Part shown: positions 13,701-55,801 of the stretch, piece after piece | Layout of the letters: every line of letters begins with the position of its first letter | How positions within the stretch are numbered: the first letter of the stretch is position 1 | Assembly: GCA_012295275.1 (NCBI GenBank) | Contig: CM022671.1 | Location: 1,757,832-1,821,831, forward strand | From: Chrysomallon squamiferum | Lineage: Eukaryota; Mollusca; Gastropoda; Neomphalida; Peltospiridae | Length of the DNA: 64,000 bases | Reading direction: 5' to 3' | Notes under the pieces: model-generated | The model's input: only the letters and a program-made list of their open reading frames with translations | Told to the model about the DNA's origin: nothing | The model's database searches: none | Made by a program: the position numbers and the translations under genes

Positions 13701-16700
13701 AATTTAACATTTTTCTTTATTTCTTTTAACTTTTCAAATAATTTTTTGAGTAATAATTATTCAAATTTTTTAACTAAATGACTTTACAAATGACCTTGTT
13801 ACTAACCAATCATTTTAAATAATTCCTTGAAAAAATTTCTTTGCAAATTTAAAATTAAAAAAAACAAAACAAGCCAAGAACAAAATAAATAGGCAAGGCT
13901 AGTATGTGTTTAATATAAGATGATTTTGGTTTAACATATATATATATTTCTAGCCACCATTTCTTTTCTTGTTTTTGTTAACAAATACTTAAATGTTCAG
14001 TATCATTTACTTTTTAATTTACTGAACAAAGATCTACTGCTGAAGAATCTTTTATCATTAATGTAATTTTGCAGAATACTCTTTTGTTAACTTTGAAATA
14101 ACATTTCAAACATCCAAAAAAGATTTCTAAAATAATAATATACTCCACAGATTTTAATTTAACCATAATATTTCTTAGCATTAAAATGATCTAATATAAA
14201 TATTTTTAGGTGAGGCATGTAAAACATGGGATGGCAAGCATCATATGATTCAAAATTACAGTGAGATATCTACTTTGTAACAGTTTCATCATGTGGACAT
14301 CATAATGAATAAAATAACCCATTTATCAGTCTTAACAAGGAACTATAACTTATAAACAGAAAAACATTTTGATCAAGAAATGTGTTCCTTTCTTTTTATG
14401 TCAGAATATCGAAGTGTTTAATTTTATTCTGGTGATAACAAAATCTTAAACAAATATATATACAAAACTTTGTAAAAAATTACAAATGTGCAAATAGTAT
14501 TTAAAACATATCAATACATTTAAAATATATTTTTAGTTGTAACAAATAATATAATAAAAAAATGTTCTTATCAGTTGTAGCTTAAACTCTTAAACTGAGC
14601 AAAGTTCAAAAACCTAACAGTGTTGTTAAACTTACCATTTAGGTCCCTGGACAGCATACTCTCAAGTCCTGTGGGTTCATCTCCATACCAGAATATCCAC
14701 AGTTCTTTGCTCAGTTGATCAGATGTTCTCAGGTCACTATTCCGCAGCACTCTTCTCCATACACAGAGAATACCATTCTTTATGCACTTGGAGTATGACA
14801 CCAACACAGGATCCTCTAGATGCTCTACACAAACACATTCTGGTGACACACCCAGTTTACGCCATTTTATGCCACATAGATCAGTCTGAAAGGAAAATGC
14901 AATAAGGTTTTAAAATCTAGTATAATAATGGTACATGGGTATGTCGGTGCTATACCAAATGGTGCAGTTGCCAAAAAAAACGTGCTACAAATAAATTGAT
15001 ATGATAAATTCAATGACCTAACAAGCATCTCACTTGTCGCTGGATTATAATTGTATTGCCAGATATTACATGCACAAAATGAAATTGACAGAAACTGAAA
15101 ACAATGACAACAACTGCAGCTGACAGAAGTTTTTAAAATTCCGTTCATTTTTATAAACAGTTGTGTCTGCAATATAATTTACTGTAGCTTAGGATGAAAA
15201 GGTTGAATCCAGGACTGGAGGACAACCATGTAAAAACTGGTGCAAGAACTGATCTAAACGTTACTGTACGCCGTGCAGATGGCCATCATCTTTAACATCA
15301 ACTTTATTTTTGTTTGTTTAGGAGTGTGGTTTCTTTTTTTATATATAAAAATTTAATTTGGTTAATTTTGCCATAAAATACTAAACACTTCTGGTCAGAC
15401 TAACCCATGAGACTTTCAGTTTTTTTTTTAAATATTGTTAACCCTGAATACAATTATATTGCAATCCTTTTATAAAATGTAAGAATGGAGGGGCAGACAT
15501 ATCTCTGAAACTTATATCATAGTAAAAATAGCATATTTAAAATTTAAGACAGATATGATGAGTAAATCACAAACTTAATTAATTTAAACTGATGTCAAAT
15601 TTTAGGAAACTGCAATATGCTAACAATCTGTAATATTAATAAAATATATAAATGAAAGAAAAAAATGTAAAGTAGTTTCGTGAAAACATTCTTAAAAATC
15701 AGATTTTTATTTTTTGCTTCAGCAAATTATATATATTATACAAAAAGAAGTAATAATATGAATTAACTGTTGAGGTCTTAATAAATAGCAAATAACATAA
15801 ATTTAAAATTTGGATATGTTTTCATCAAATATAAACAAAGTGTTTTAAATTTATACACAATAGGAACATACTAACAGTGAAACATGACAAAACCAACAAT
15901 TATATTGTAAAAACATGCCTCCACAAACACACCAAACCAGGAAATATCCTCTGCACTATAAATATTATATCTGTTAAGAAGATATGAAAGTGTAACAGCT
16001 AATTCAAAAATAGCTTTTAATTCTGCATACATAAAATTAAGCAGCCAAAATAAAAACAATTAGGCTATATTTACATTAGGTAAATTCCATCACTATAAAA
16101 AAAAATAGTTCTGACCAACTACACATGCGAATACTTTTGTTATCTTTTTCTACAATTCTCATTTTAATATATAACGAGAATTTTTTATTTAATTTTTTAA
16201 AAGCTGGATACTTTATGTCCTTGTCATAAATGTAAATTATGAGATGATTATGTTTTTAAACTGTAAAGCATTAACATTTCATAACATGCAGTTACATGTA
16301 CATTCTTTTTATGTATGATCATTCTTCTTTAAATAATAAAAATTAAAAACTACAATAAAAACTATTTTTAGATCACATATTAACTTGCATTTGAAATCCA
16401 AAAAAATATGCATCTATTCATCTTCAATTTTACAAACAGTTACTTTTATCTCAGGTTCTCTTTCTTGTGAAAGGTTTTTCAACATACATTTATTGCATTA
16501 TTTAGCTCTTGCCGTGACACCAAGTGCAATTACACCTTTCAATAAGCTATCTAAAAAGAACAGGAGTGCTTCTTAAGACAACTGATAATTTCAATGCAAA
16601 TTAATAGCTGTTCACTTTTATAACAGCATCATCATAAAAAACCAAATTGACAAATTATTACATAGACACATGAATACAAGCCAAAAAAAACAACAAAAAT

Positions 16701-18328
16701 TAATATCAACTTTTAACAAATGCTAAACATAAAAAAATATTTTTTATTTACTCATAAATTGGATTTGTTCAGTTTTTTCTATTAAAATTAATATTTAAAT
16801 TATATATCTATATTAAATGCTCTTTAGAAACCTTTTTTTTGTTGTTGGTTTTTTGAGGGTTTTTGTGGAGGGTGGCTGTTATGTTTTATATTTTAACACC
16901 CTTACCAAAAATAAATAAAACAGAACAATTAATAAGTATAGATCTACCTATTACACATTTTTTGCTTGTGTTTATAAAATGGAATAATTTTTATTTAATG
17001 TTGTTCATACCTATGCTAGTGATAATGTGAGCTACTGATGAAGCAATTTGTATTATTTATTTTTGGAATTTGTTTTTAAACCTAATTAATAATCACCAAA
17101 CACCATATCTAGATCAAATGCTTGCATGAAAGTGGGTAGGTTTTTCATTATTATTATTTTTTTCTTAATGGGCATGAAAGAATGTTTTAATTTTATATAC
17201 TTCAGACTTTATAAAACAGCAAACGAAATGTAAAAAAAAAAAAAGTCCAGCATAAATGAAAAAGTAAATTGCATAACTTAGCATTTTTATGTCAGTATCC
17301 AAATTAATTCCGATAATTATAGAAGTTTATGAAATATAATATTAAAGGAATGTTCAGATTTAACATTAACATCATTTAAATGTAACGCCTGATGTGTTTG
17401 CTTTTTAAAGCCTAAAATATTTTTCATAAATTCCTGTTATATTTGTAGGTTTGATTATTAATGCAATCAGTTTCGTTGATGTTGTTTTTTGTGGGTTGTT
17501 TTAATACAAATATCAAATTTGTCTTGTTTCTGCAGAAGTAATCTGTTTGTGATATAATCACGCAAGATGAGTTATATTAATACAGTATACAAGTCAATAC
17601 ATTTATAACATAAGTTTTATCAACAATAAATATCCTAAAGACAACAATACAAATGAAACATGACAGAAAAAGGGCAAAGGAAAATGTTTATCATATCATT
17701 TACAAAAAAATAATAAGAAATAAGAAAAAATAAGGATCACACCTTTTCTGCATGGAGATTACATTTAATAGACAAAAATTATGTGCTGTTATACAATTTA
17801 GTTGTTGCACAAATCTAATTGTTTTAATCAGAAAACATTATTTTTGAATGGCCCCTAGTATAAAATAGCCATGTTTGTCTACTTCCATTATTTGATGCAT
17901 CTACAAAGTAGGTCATTAACTTTCTACCAAAATTCGCTTTTAACAATTAGAAACATCATTCTCCAACACTATGAGAACAAGCTACAAGCAACAGTGGCTA
18001 TTCGCATATATGATACAGTTATGGACACGGTGTGACAGTATTAAGATAATTAAAGCATGGGGGTCAGCATGAGAACAGGTGACATCTTTTATTACTGTAA
18101 ACACAATAAACACCTCCAAAAATTCCTATAGCCAGTGAATTTCTTAAACACCTTTGTCACTGCCCGTTTTAATCGGTATTATTCGAAACAGATTTCATTA
18201 CAGACAAACGGTAAGTGAAGAAGACAAGTTTTGATAGTACGATTTAAATCAGGTCTTACCAAAGCAAACAAGTTTGTGTAACAATCCTCAAGTGAGCAAC
18301 CGTTTCCAGTCGGGCCTGGGTGACTCAT
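708..18328 (-). CDS. MED13: MED13, Mediator kinase-module subunit, N-terminal exons (partial)
   Basis: Five coding exons on the minus strand, in transcription order: 18328-18260, 14885-14636, 6977-6872, 6195-6115, 853-708. All have AG/GT borders and matching phases (0, 1, 2, 2, 1), giving residues 1-217 plus one base; the rest is off the left edge. Seen: the start [20 protein letters not shown], then [52 protein letters not shown] and [15 protein letters not shown]. These follow the order and spacing of the human MED13/MED13L N-terminal domain. Known for the family: MED13 links the CDK8-cyclin C-MED12 module to core Mediator in the nucleus and controls its reversible docking. The phosphodegron and the central PIWI-like region are not in the window. 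Invertebrates usually have one gene (skuld in fly), so MED13 versus MED13L does not apply. The start is the only ATG giving the conserved N-terminus; a two-codon uORF precedes it. Confidence 0.95.
3988..4345. repeat. Degenerate minisatellite, unit about 35-45 bp
   Basis: Repeated imperfect motifs of the form TTTACA..GAGCTCCA..AGTGACCTATAC..AAGACAAT recur about seven times, for example near 3997, 4029, 4064, 4102, 4130, 4248 and 4279. The copies differ by substitutions and small indels, so this is an old tandem array. It is not coding. Confidence 0.6.
5098..5194. repeat. Compound (AT)n / (ATT)n microsatellite
   Basis: An AT dinucleotide tract runs to about 5124. After a short T-rich spacer an ATT trinucleotide tract follows from about 5149 to 5194. 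Confidence 0.9.
7729..7763. repeat. Perfect inverted repeat, 15-bp arms, 5-base loop
   Basis: The left arm (7729-7743, TTATTTAGTATGTTT) is the exact reverse complement of the right arm (7749-7763), separated by GTACT. It would fold into a strong hairpin in either strand. It may be the centre of a small palindromic element. Confidence 0.85.
10489..10520. repeat. (AAT)n microsatellite
   Basis: About ten AAT units within MED13 intron 2, ending in an interrupted AATGATAAC stretch. Confidence 0.85.
12428..12852. mobile_element. Short non-autonomous element with TAGTGTTTCCCC inverted ends (hAT-like MITE)
   Basis: A 12-bp terminal sequence TAGTGTTTCCCC (12428-12439) returns exactly inverted as GGGGAAACACTA (12841-12852), enclosing 425 bp with no transposase. 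Ends of this AGTGTTTCCC type are common in the hAT superfamily (family knowledge), so a hAT-like MITE is inferred. No clean 8-bp target duplication is visible; the flanks TTAATACT and AAATAACT share only four positions. Inside lies a short array of about 32-bp units with GCACTTTTTAGCAC (about 12615-12740). Confidence 0.6.
12615..12740. repeat. Internal tandem repeat of the MITE-like element, about 32 bp x 3-4
   Basis: Units carrying GCACTTTTTAGCACTAATAAA recur at about 12615, 12647 and 12677, with a weaker fourth near 12710. Internal subrepeats are common in non-autonomous DNA transposons, which fits its place inside the inverted ends. Confidence 0.7.
14886..18259. other. MED13 intron 1, 3.4 kb, AT-rich
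   Basis: No gene is supported here. The sequence is AT-rich with scattered poly-A and poly-T runs. A GGTTGAATCC near 15200 resembles a tRNA B box, but nothing tRNA-like surrounds it. Confidence 0.65.
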
Positions 18329-18330
18329 AG

Positions 18331-18339
18331 TCACTCCAT
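18331..18339 (-). promoter_or_regulatory. Minimal upstream ORF (ATG GAG TGA) before the MED13 start
   Basis: On the minus strand an ATG-GAG-TGA mini-ORF ends two bases before the MED13 start codon at 18328. A splice-acceptor-like TTTTTCAG ends at 18343, so a 5' UTR exon probably begins at 18342 and includes the mini-ORF. A role in translation control is inference. Confidence 0.5.
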
Positions 18340-18437
18340 GTTCTGAAAAACACCTGGGGTATCCAAATTTACTGCTAAAACATCAATTTTATAATGAACC
18401 GATATTTTTTTTTACAAATTAATGCATTCTTCGCATA

Positions 18438-18459
18438 ATATGGCGACAGTAATGGCGAC
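18438..18459 (-). promoter_or_regulatory. Tandem YY1-like sites upstream of MED13
   Basis: Read on the minus strand, GTCGCCATTACTGTCGCCATATT carries two GTCGCCAT cores 12 bp apart. The second, GTCGCCATATT, is close to the YY1 consensus GCCGCCATNTT, which often sits at TATA-less start sites. The position, about 110 bases upstream of the MED13 ATG, fits a core promoter or first UTR exon. Function is inferred. Confidence 0.4.
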
Positions 18460-18907
18460 TCGATGGGAACAACAAGGCGGTAAGGTCCATGCTTTTCATT
18501 GGTGCATTCAAGTCATGTGCTCACGAAGTGGAGCTGTACTGTTATCTCAACCAGTATTTTCAGTGTATATTACACATTATAATAAACAACAGAATACTAG
18601 ATAGTTATGGGACAGTGCATGTTACTGAAGATAACGGATCCAGTTTAATATGAAATACTGATTTAATAGAAAGAAAAATTAATATGTGATTTTTTACATT
18701 AGCTAATTGATATAAACAATATTTTATGAATAAACTATTGTTTATTTAACTATTTTAATGTTATACATTTTGTTAAAACATAATTAGAAAAGAATGAATT
18801 TAGTTTATTCAAAGATAAATAAATAAACGAAAAAACTGATTCATCCATAAAAATTATTATGAATTAGCAAACGTTTTAATTTTATAAACACAGAAACACT
18901 CTGCATG

Positions 18908-18909
18908 AA

Positions 18910-18940
<31 letters not shown>
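18908..18940. repeat. (AAAT)n microsatellite
   Basis: About eight AAAT units. A complementary ATTT-rich stretch follows at 18955-19002, so the pair could fold back on itself. Confidence 0.85.
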
Positions 18941-20267
18941 GAGATTTCTAAAATTTATTTATTTACTTATTTTATTTTATTTTATTATTTATTTATTTAT
19001 TTTTACTTTTTTACACGAGACACTACCAATTGTTGAGTTTTGTTATCGTCATCAGCATCATCATCATCATCATGATATTATTATTGTTGTTGTTGTTGTT
19101 GTTGTTATTATTAGTTGATGCGAACATTTGTTATATTACTTTTATGAAAACTTCTATATTTATTTATTTATTTATTTTGCATTAACTGTAAGGATAACCG
19201 AATGCCAGCTCCTGATTTGAAAAGGAAGTTACACAACGAGCGCTTTGAGGAGGTCTGAACGTATTAAGTTCAAGGCCACGGCTCTAGCAAACGTTTGAGG
19301 TCCGGTCACCGGAGGAGCTAACAAACGGACAAAAACTAATGAAAGGAGGAAGGAACGAAGGCATGAACGAATTAATGAATGAATGAAAGAATGAAAGAAA
19401 TAATTATCAACCGAGCGATCGTTCAGTTTTTAACGAGATATCAGTTTAATATTAAGAGCTAAGCGTTTTCGTTTGAAATGAGAAAGGAAAACTGCTGCAG
19501 TCTCTCCGTGAACTGATCTTGTCGATTACAGCTAAGGATCTGTTGGTTTTACATACGTTCCCATAAACAGGAAAATATAACAATCTCATAGCAGTCATGA
19601 GATAGAAGATTGCTCCACTGTTTCTTTGCTTTCTATTGTCTGAATCTCAGACTATGCTTTTGGGACGCATTTTATTTTATTTTATTTATTTATTTATTTT
19701 CCATTTTATTTACTTTCCATTTTATTTTATTTTACTCAATTTTATTATTATTACTATTATTGTGTTTACTTGTTATTTCATTTATTTTTATTTTATATTA
19801 TTGCATTTTATTATTGTTACTTATTATCGTCGTCGTCGTCGTTGTTGATGTTTGATTAATTGATTTACTGATTTCTTTTCAAATAAGACTAATCACCTTC
19901 TCATAAAGTGCATGCCATCTTATTTTATTATTTAAACTTCAGTGTATTTTATAACTGAAACATAAGGTAATGGTGAGATAAGCAAATATAGGTTAAAAGA
20001 GTAATCCGGAAGAAAAAAAAATATATATACTGACGGTAAAGATTCATTTCCCAAAGTCCAGAAATATATCTTTTTGTCATCCTTTTACATATTCCTTCAT
20101 CTCCTTTTTTCTAGAACTGTTTCTCTTTTTCTTCTTTCCCTTAAGAAATCATGTTTTATGTTGTTGTTGTTGTTTTGTGAGTTTTGGGGGTTTTTTGGGG
20201 GGGGATTTTGTGGTAATTTCCTCTTTCTCATGTTTCTGCTTCCTTTTTCTCTTCATTTTTATACGAT

Positions 20268-20305
20268 TTCGTCCTTTTCTGCTTATCGTCTTTCGCAATC
20301 TTTCA

Positions 20306-20338
<33 letters not shown>

Positions 20339-20446
20339 TAATGCACCTTTCTTTCATGTTTCTCCTTCCTCGTCGCTTTCTTTTCCTTCATAACACTTAT
20401 CTTCCTGTATTATATTAGTTCGTGCTTTTCTGCTTATCGTCTTTCA

Positions 20447-20491
<45 letters not shown>

Positions 20492-20561
20492 TAATGCACC
20501 TTTCTTCCATGTTTCTCCTTCCTCGTTGCTTTCCTTTCCTTCATAACACTTATCTTCCTGT
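20268..20561. repeat. 151-bp tandem duplication containing (ATT)n
   Basis: The stretch from 20268 (TTCGTCCTTTTCTGC) recurs from 20419 (TTCGTGCTTTTCTGC) with the same order of features: ATT tract, ATTCATAATGCACCTTTCTT, then CTCCTTCCTCG and CTTATCTTCCTG. The copies differ at few bases and in ATT count, so the duplication is fairly recent. The ORFs across it are translations of pyrimidine-rich repeat. Confidence 0.85.
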
Positions 20562-20911
20562 TTCATTCTCCTACTTCTTTCCTGTTCCTCCTTCGTTCTT
20601 TCTCTGGAACCATCTTATTGCTCCCTGTCCTCCTGCTCTTTTTTCTCGTTCGATAAAATAAACAAATGATGGTTTATTTACCTCTGCCTATTCATGCAAA
20701 CATTTACATATACATAAATAAATGCCTTTTCACACATACACACTCACACATGCGCACGAGCACAATAAACAAATACGCACGCATTTACGTCACACATTAT
20801 ATTATTAACAATAACGCCTTAAACAAATTTTTATTTACGAAAACTCAACAAAAACAAAACAAATTAGTCGCGACAAATTAAATAAGACGTGTACATATCT
20901 CCTCATATTAG

Positions 20912-20913
<2 letters not shown>

Positions 20914-20951
<38 letters not shown>
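20914..20951. repeat. (AC)n microsatellite
   Basis: About nineteen AC units in the divergent intergenic region. Confidence 0.9.
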
Positions 20952-20953
<2 letters not shown>

Positions 20954-21218
20954 AATTTTTATCAACAAACCGACAAAGCGTCTAAGAGAGGTAACTCGAA
21001 AGATTCATGGGCAGTTCACATGACAAGAACATAAGGATATATCTGATCATGCATTTACTGTTAGTGACTAGAGATTTCAAGTTTAATTGTATGTTTTATC
21101 TAACTAAATGTCTCTGGGATTCTGGACTGTGTGCCCTGTTTTGGGAAGTATTTTGTGGGGTTTGTTTTATACGAATATATATATATATATCATTTTATTT
21201 ATCACTTCTGAGTAAAGA

Positions 21219-21298
21219 ATAATAATAATAATGATAATAATATTAATAATAATAATAATTATTATTATTATTATGATTATTATTATTATTATTATTCA
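21219..21298. repeat. Palindromic (AAT)n-(ATT)n tract
   Basis: AAT units run into ATT units at about 21255, so the two halves are inverted copies and could form a long hairpin or cruciform. Confidence 0.85.
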
Positions 21299-21608
21299 GA
21301 TAAAAAGATAGAATAATAAATCAGCTGTGACGCAGCAAAATCGAACTCATCTATTGTTGTAATGTACATCAGGTGAAAATGCTCCACTGACGAGGTAGTT
21401 CTAAAAAAAGAGATAGATTAAATAAATAAATAAAATTTATCATTATTATTGTTGTTATCAACAGTAGTAGCATTAGTCGTAATCGTTGTCGTAGTAGTAG
21501 TTTCATTTTATTTTACTTTGGTGTTCGCTTTGATTTCCTTTCTTTCTTCTTTGTATTTTTATTTATTTCTTTACTTTATTTATTTATTTACTGTGTTATA
21601 CATAAATA

Positions 21609-21610
21609 GA

Positions 21611-21649
<39 letters not shown>

Positions 21650-21651
21650 AA
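21609..21651. repeat. (AAAT)n microsatellite
   Basis: About ten AAAT units. Confidence 0.85.
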
Positions 21652-21766
21652 CTGCTGAGATTATAAAAACATATGCATCCTCACGAAAACAATTAGCAGC
21701 TGGACAGTATAAATACGATCTTCATCATCTTCCACGAAATGACATTCTTTATGTGTGTATGTACGT

Positions 21767-21810
21767 AGACACACACACACACACACGCACACGCCACACA
21801 CACACACATA
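21767..21810. repeat. Interrupted (AC)n microsatellite
   Basis: AC units broken by GC and CC steps. This tract produces the spurious Thr-His-rich ORF at 21753-22025. Confidence 0.8.
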
Positions 21811-22130
21811 ATCAGTCATCTTACTATTCGCTACCGACAGTCAAGATTCCCCAACAAAGCCACTGGAACCGTCGCGAAATTGCGATCGACTTACTGTTAT
21901 TATCATCACTATTACCATCGGCAACATTACCTTCGTCAAAATCATTGTTATTACTGGGTTTTTCTTCTTTTCTTCTTTTTTTTATTATTATTTTTTTCCA
22001 GTGTTTCGCTTTTAAATATTTTTAATTCATTTGTTCAGCAGGGCATATTTTCAGTTTAAATAAAGATTTTCTGATTCGCGTCAAAATAACCGTAACCTAG
22101 ACCTTTATAAGTGATTTGGGTCGCCATGAC

Positions 22131-22205
22131 CTTTCACCCATTTTACGTATTTGTATCCATAATACGTAAGTTCTGGATATGTGTGGGTGTGACAAAGGGT
22201 GAAAG
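22131..22205. repeat. Nested inverted repeats
   Basis: The outer arms CTTTCACCC (22131-22139) and GGGTGAAAG (22197-22205) enclose the inner arms TTACGTAT (22143-22150) and ATACGTAA (22162-22169). Two nested exact palindromes within 75 bp are unlikely in ordinary AT-rich DNA. It lies about 2.2 kb upstream of the BLTP2 start codon. Confidence 0.7.
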
Positions 22206-22553
22206 TTACAATTTTTAAGTAAACAACCAGTCTCGCTGCTTTGTAATTCCTAATGTAAAAGAAACAAGCAAACAAACTTTAAATAAATAAATAAATAAAT
22301 AAATAAAAAATAAACAAAAGCTCACAACTATGTTCACATATTAATATGTAATAAATTCTGGTCATATCTGGACAACTGTGTTTACGTGCTGTTACAATCT
22401 GAATATTCGATTTTGTTAATTAACTGTCAAATGCTGTTTGAGTAGCTTTTTTCTGCGCCTCTGTTTAAAATTATTGTTACGGTTATAACCATATAGGATT
22501 AGAACAATAATAGACAGGACAAATGAAATGCATTGTTGGTTTATGAATGATTT

Positions 22554-22555
<2 letters not shown>

Positions 22556-22610
<55 letters not shown>
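22556..22610. repeat. (GA)n microsatellite
   Basis: About twenty-seven GA units, directly beside the left arm of an inverted repeat (22611-22686). Confidence 0.95.
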
Positions 22611-22613
<3 letters not shown>

Positions 22614-23025
22614 AAAGAAATCTAGAATTAACAAACACATTTAGAGCTCATCAGAGAGTATATATTAATTGTATGATTATTGATTGACTGATTTTTTATT
22701 TCTTCAACCAACAGAAATTTGCAGATACTAATTTAAACAAGACAAAATGAAGAATTTTTTTATAAAATAATGTGAGAGAGAAATTTCAATTTGTTCCGTT
22801 TTTGCAAGCACGCAAGAGAAGATAAAAATAAGAATTCGAATTAGCATCTGTCGCGTTTGTGACTTTTACGTGATTCCTAAAAAGTTGGTAACACGCACTG
22901 CATTAACAAACAAGCAATTAAATAACTTCAGCATTTCACCATTATTATTATTATTATGATTATTAATATATATATTTTAGAATTATCTTCTTCAGATCTG
23001 AAAACATTATTTGTACATCAAAATC

Positions 23026-23031
<6 letters not shown>

Positions 23032-23094
<63 letters not shown>
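23032..23094. repeat. (CT)n microsatellite
   Basis: About thirty-one CT units, between the arms of the inverted-repeat pair. Confidence 0.95.
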
Positions 23095-23099
<5 letters not shown>

Positions 23100-23367
23100 C
23101 ATTGAAATAATTGCATTATAGAAATTTTAATGAATAAATAAATAAATAAAAATTATATTCATGTTATAATCATTATAATTACTGTTACAATGGCAACAAC
23201 TTTTATCAAAGTAATAAGTACTGAATAACTGAAATTCGTGAATAATTAAAAAGAGTAATAATAATAAAAAAGGTGAACAGTCATAGAGCTCTTAATTGCA
23301 ATTATGTTTTTGCCTGTTTCAATGTTAAAAAAGAAGTAATACGTTTTTGTTTAGAAATATATTTATT

Positions 23368-23400
<33 letters not shown>

Positions 23401-23774
23401 GTTTTATTATCTTTTTTTCCACCAAGAAACAAATTAATGCATTGTGCACTATACTATTTGTATTACAACATATTATATTTTATTTTCAGAACGTTACCAG
23501 AATAATTAGTAGGATAATTAAATTAAAAAATAATAATTATTATGAATTGATTTTTCATTTTGCATGTGTAATATTTTACAGCAGAAATCATTAGATAGAT
23601 ACATTATATATTTAGTGTAGGTAGATATAATTATTGCAACAAAATATTATTATCAGTTTATTTAATTAAGTTATCACATTCGTGCGCATGTAAATCATAT
23701 ATAAGATCTACTAGCAAATAATTATATATATAATCGCTATATGAAAGCATAAAACCCGAATCTGCACCAAATTA

Positions 23775-23778
<4 letters not shown>

Positions 23779-23822
<44 letters not shown>
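23779..23822. repeat. (CA)n microsatellite
   Basis: About twenty-two CA units, just inside the right arm of the inverted-repeat pair. Confidence 0.95.
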
Positions 23823-23823
<1 letters not shown>

Positions 23824-23932
23824 TAAATACATTAAATCGCTCAGAACTAAAAAATTCAATCAATAATCATATAATACATACTCTTTGATGAGCTCTAAAT
23901 GTGTTTGTATATTCTTAATTCTAGATTACTTT

Positions 23933-23935
<3 letters not shown>

Positions 23936-23998
<63 letters not shown>
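23936..23998. repeat. (CT)n microsatellite beside the right inverted arm
   Basis: About thirty-one CT units. It mirrors the (GA)n at 22556-22610 next to the left arm. Confidence 0.95.
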
Positions 23999-24001
<3 letters not shown>

Positions 24002-24282
24002 ATATAATAATAATAATTGTAATAAATATATAAATAAATAAATGAAAAAAAAAAAGTATAATAAAATCATAAAATAACCTTCAAGAAGAAAGCCCTAATA
24101 ATAATTTAAATATGTAACGTACAAAATTCTATCCCATAAATTAATTTGGAAAAATCGGCTTTTTCAGTAACAAATAGGAGCTCGCAGAAGGGCGAGATGT
24201 ACAAACAAGACTAAAACGCTAACTAAACGAAAAAGGTCGAATAACTGATAGCATCTTTAATATTCTATTTTTAGTTCCAAAC

Positions 24283-24345
24283 ATGGACGATGACAGGTGC
24301 TCGAAGTGGGAGTGGACTAATAAACATGTTGAAAGTGACTGTTGA
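24283..24345 (+). promoter_or_regulatory. Upstream ORF (20 codons) in the likely BLTP2 5' UTR
   Basis: An acceptor-like TTCTATTTTTAG ends at 24274 and an ATG at 24283 opens a 20-codon ORF starting MDDDRCSKWEW that stops 24 bases before the BLTP2 start at 24370. It is out of frame with the main ORF, so it cannot be an N-terminal extension. A role in translation control is inference. Confidence 0.4.
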
Positions 24346-24369
24346 AAGTGTGAAAGTTGTTAATTCAAA

Positions 24370-55801
<31,432 letters not shown>

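Larger units (their letters stand above)
6978..14635. other. MED13 intron 2, 7.7 kb
   Basis: The largest intron in the window. It has no ORF with homology that I can recognise. It contains a perfect 15-bp-stem inverted repeat (7729-7763), a terminal-inverted-repeat element (12428-12852), an (AAT)n tract (10489-10520), poly-A runs near 10407-10435 and 10706-10734, and three stretches of more balanced base composition (about 8100-8290, 9640-9840 and 10740-10940). Those three stretches could be decayed mobile elements or regulatory DNA; neither is shown by the sequence. Confidence 0.7.
22611..23935. repeat. Inverted-repeat pair, about 80-bp arms, 1.3 kb overall
   Basis: The left arm, about 22611-22686, contains TCTAGAATTAA, ACACATTTAGAGCTCATC and TGATTATTGATTG. 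The right arm, about 23857-23935, is its reverse complement with few mismatches and small gaps. The outer side of each arm meets a (GA)n or (CT)n tract, so the whole structure is symmetrical. This suggests two inverted copies of one repeat family that carries a GA tract at one end. No ORF lies between them. Confidence 0.8.
18343..24274. other. Divergent intergenic region between MED13 and BLTP2
   Basis: About 6 kb between two genes transcribed away from each other, so it should hold both promoters. No protein-coding gene is supported. Around 18.4-18.5 kb, 19.2-19.5 kb and 24.1-24.3 kb the sequence is less AT-rich and has more CpG, as expected near promoters. The rest is packed with microsatellites and a set of inverted repeats, listed separately. 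ORFs in this region are all low-complexity translations of repeats. Confidence 0.7.

Noticed and set aside
14867-15172. Minus-strand ORF upstream of MED13 exon 2
   Set aside because: It lies in intron 1, lacks homology, and the conserved protein is recovered by splicing at 14885.
15190-15300. tRNA-like B box (GGTTGAATCC)
   Set aside because: No matching A box at the right distance and no foldable acceptor stem.
18422-18604. Plus-strand 60-codon ORF near the MED13 start
   Set aside because: No homology; it overlaps the likely MED13 promoter and its ATGGCGAC repeats are better explained as YY1-like sites.
20074-20661. Leu-Phe-Ser-rich ORFs
   Set aside because: Translations of pyrimidine-rich repeats and ATT tracts in the 151-bp duplication.
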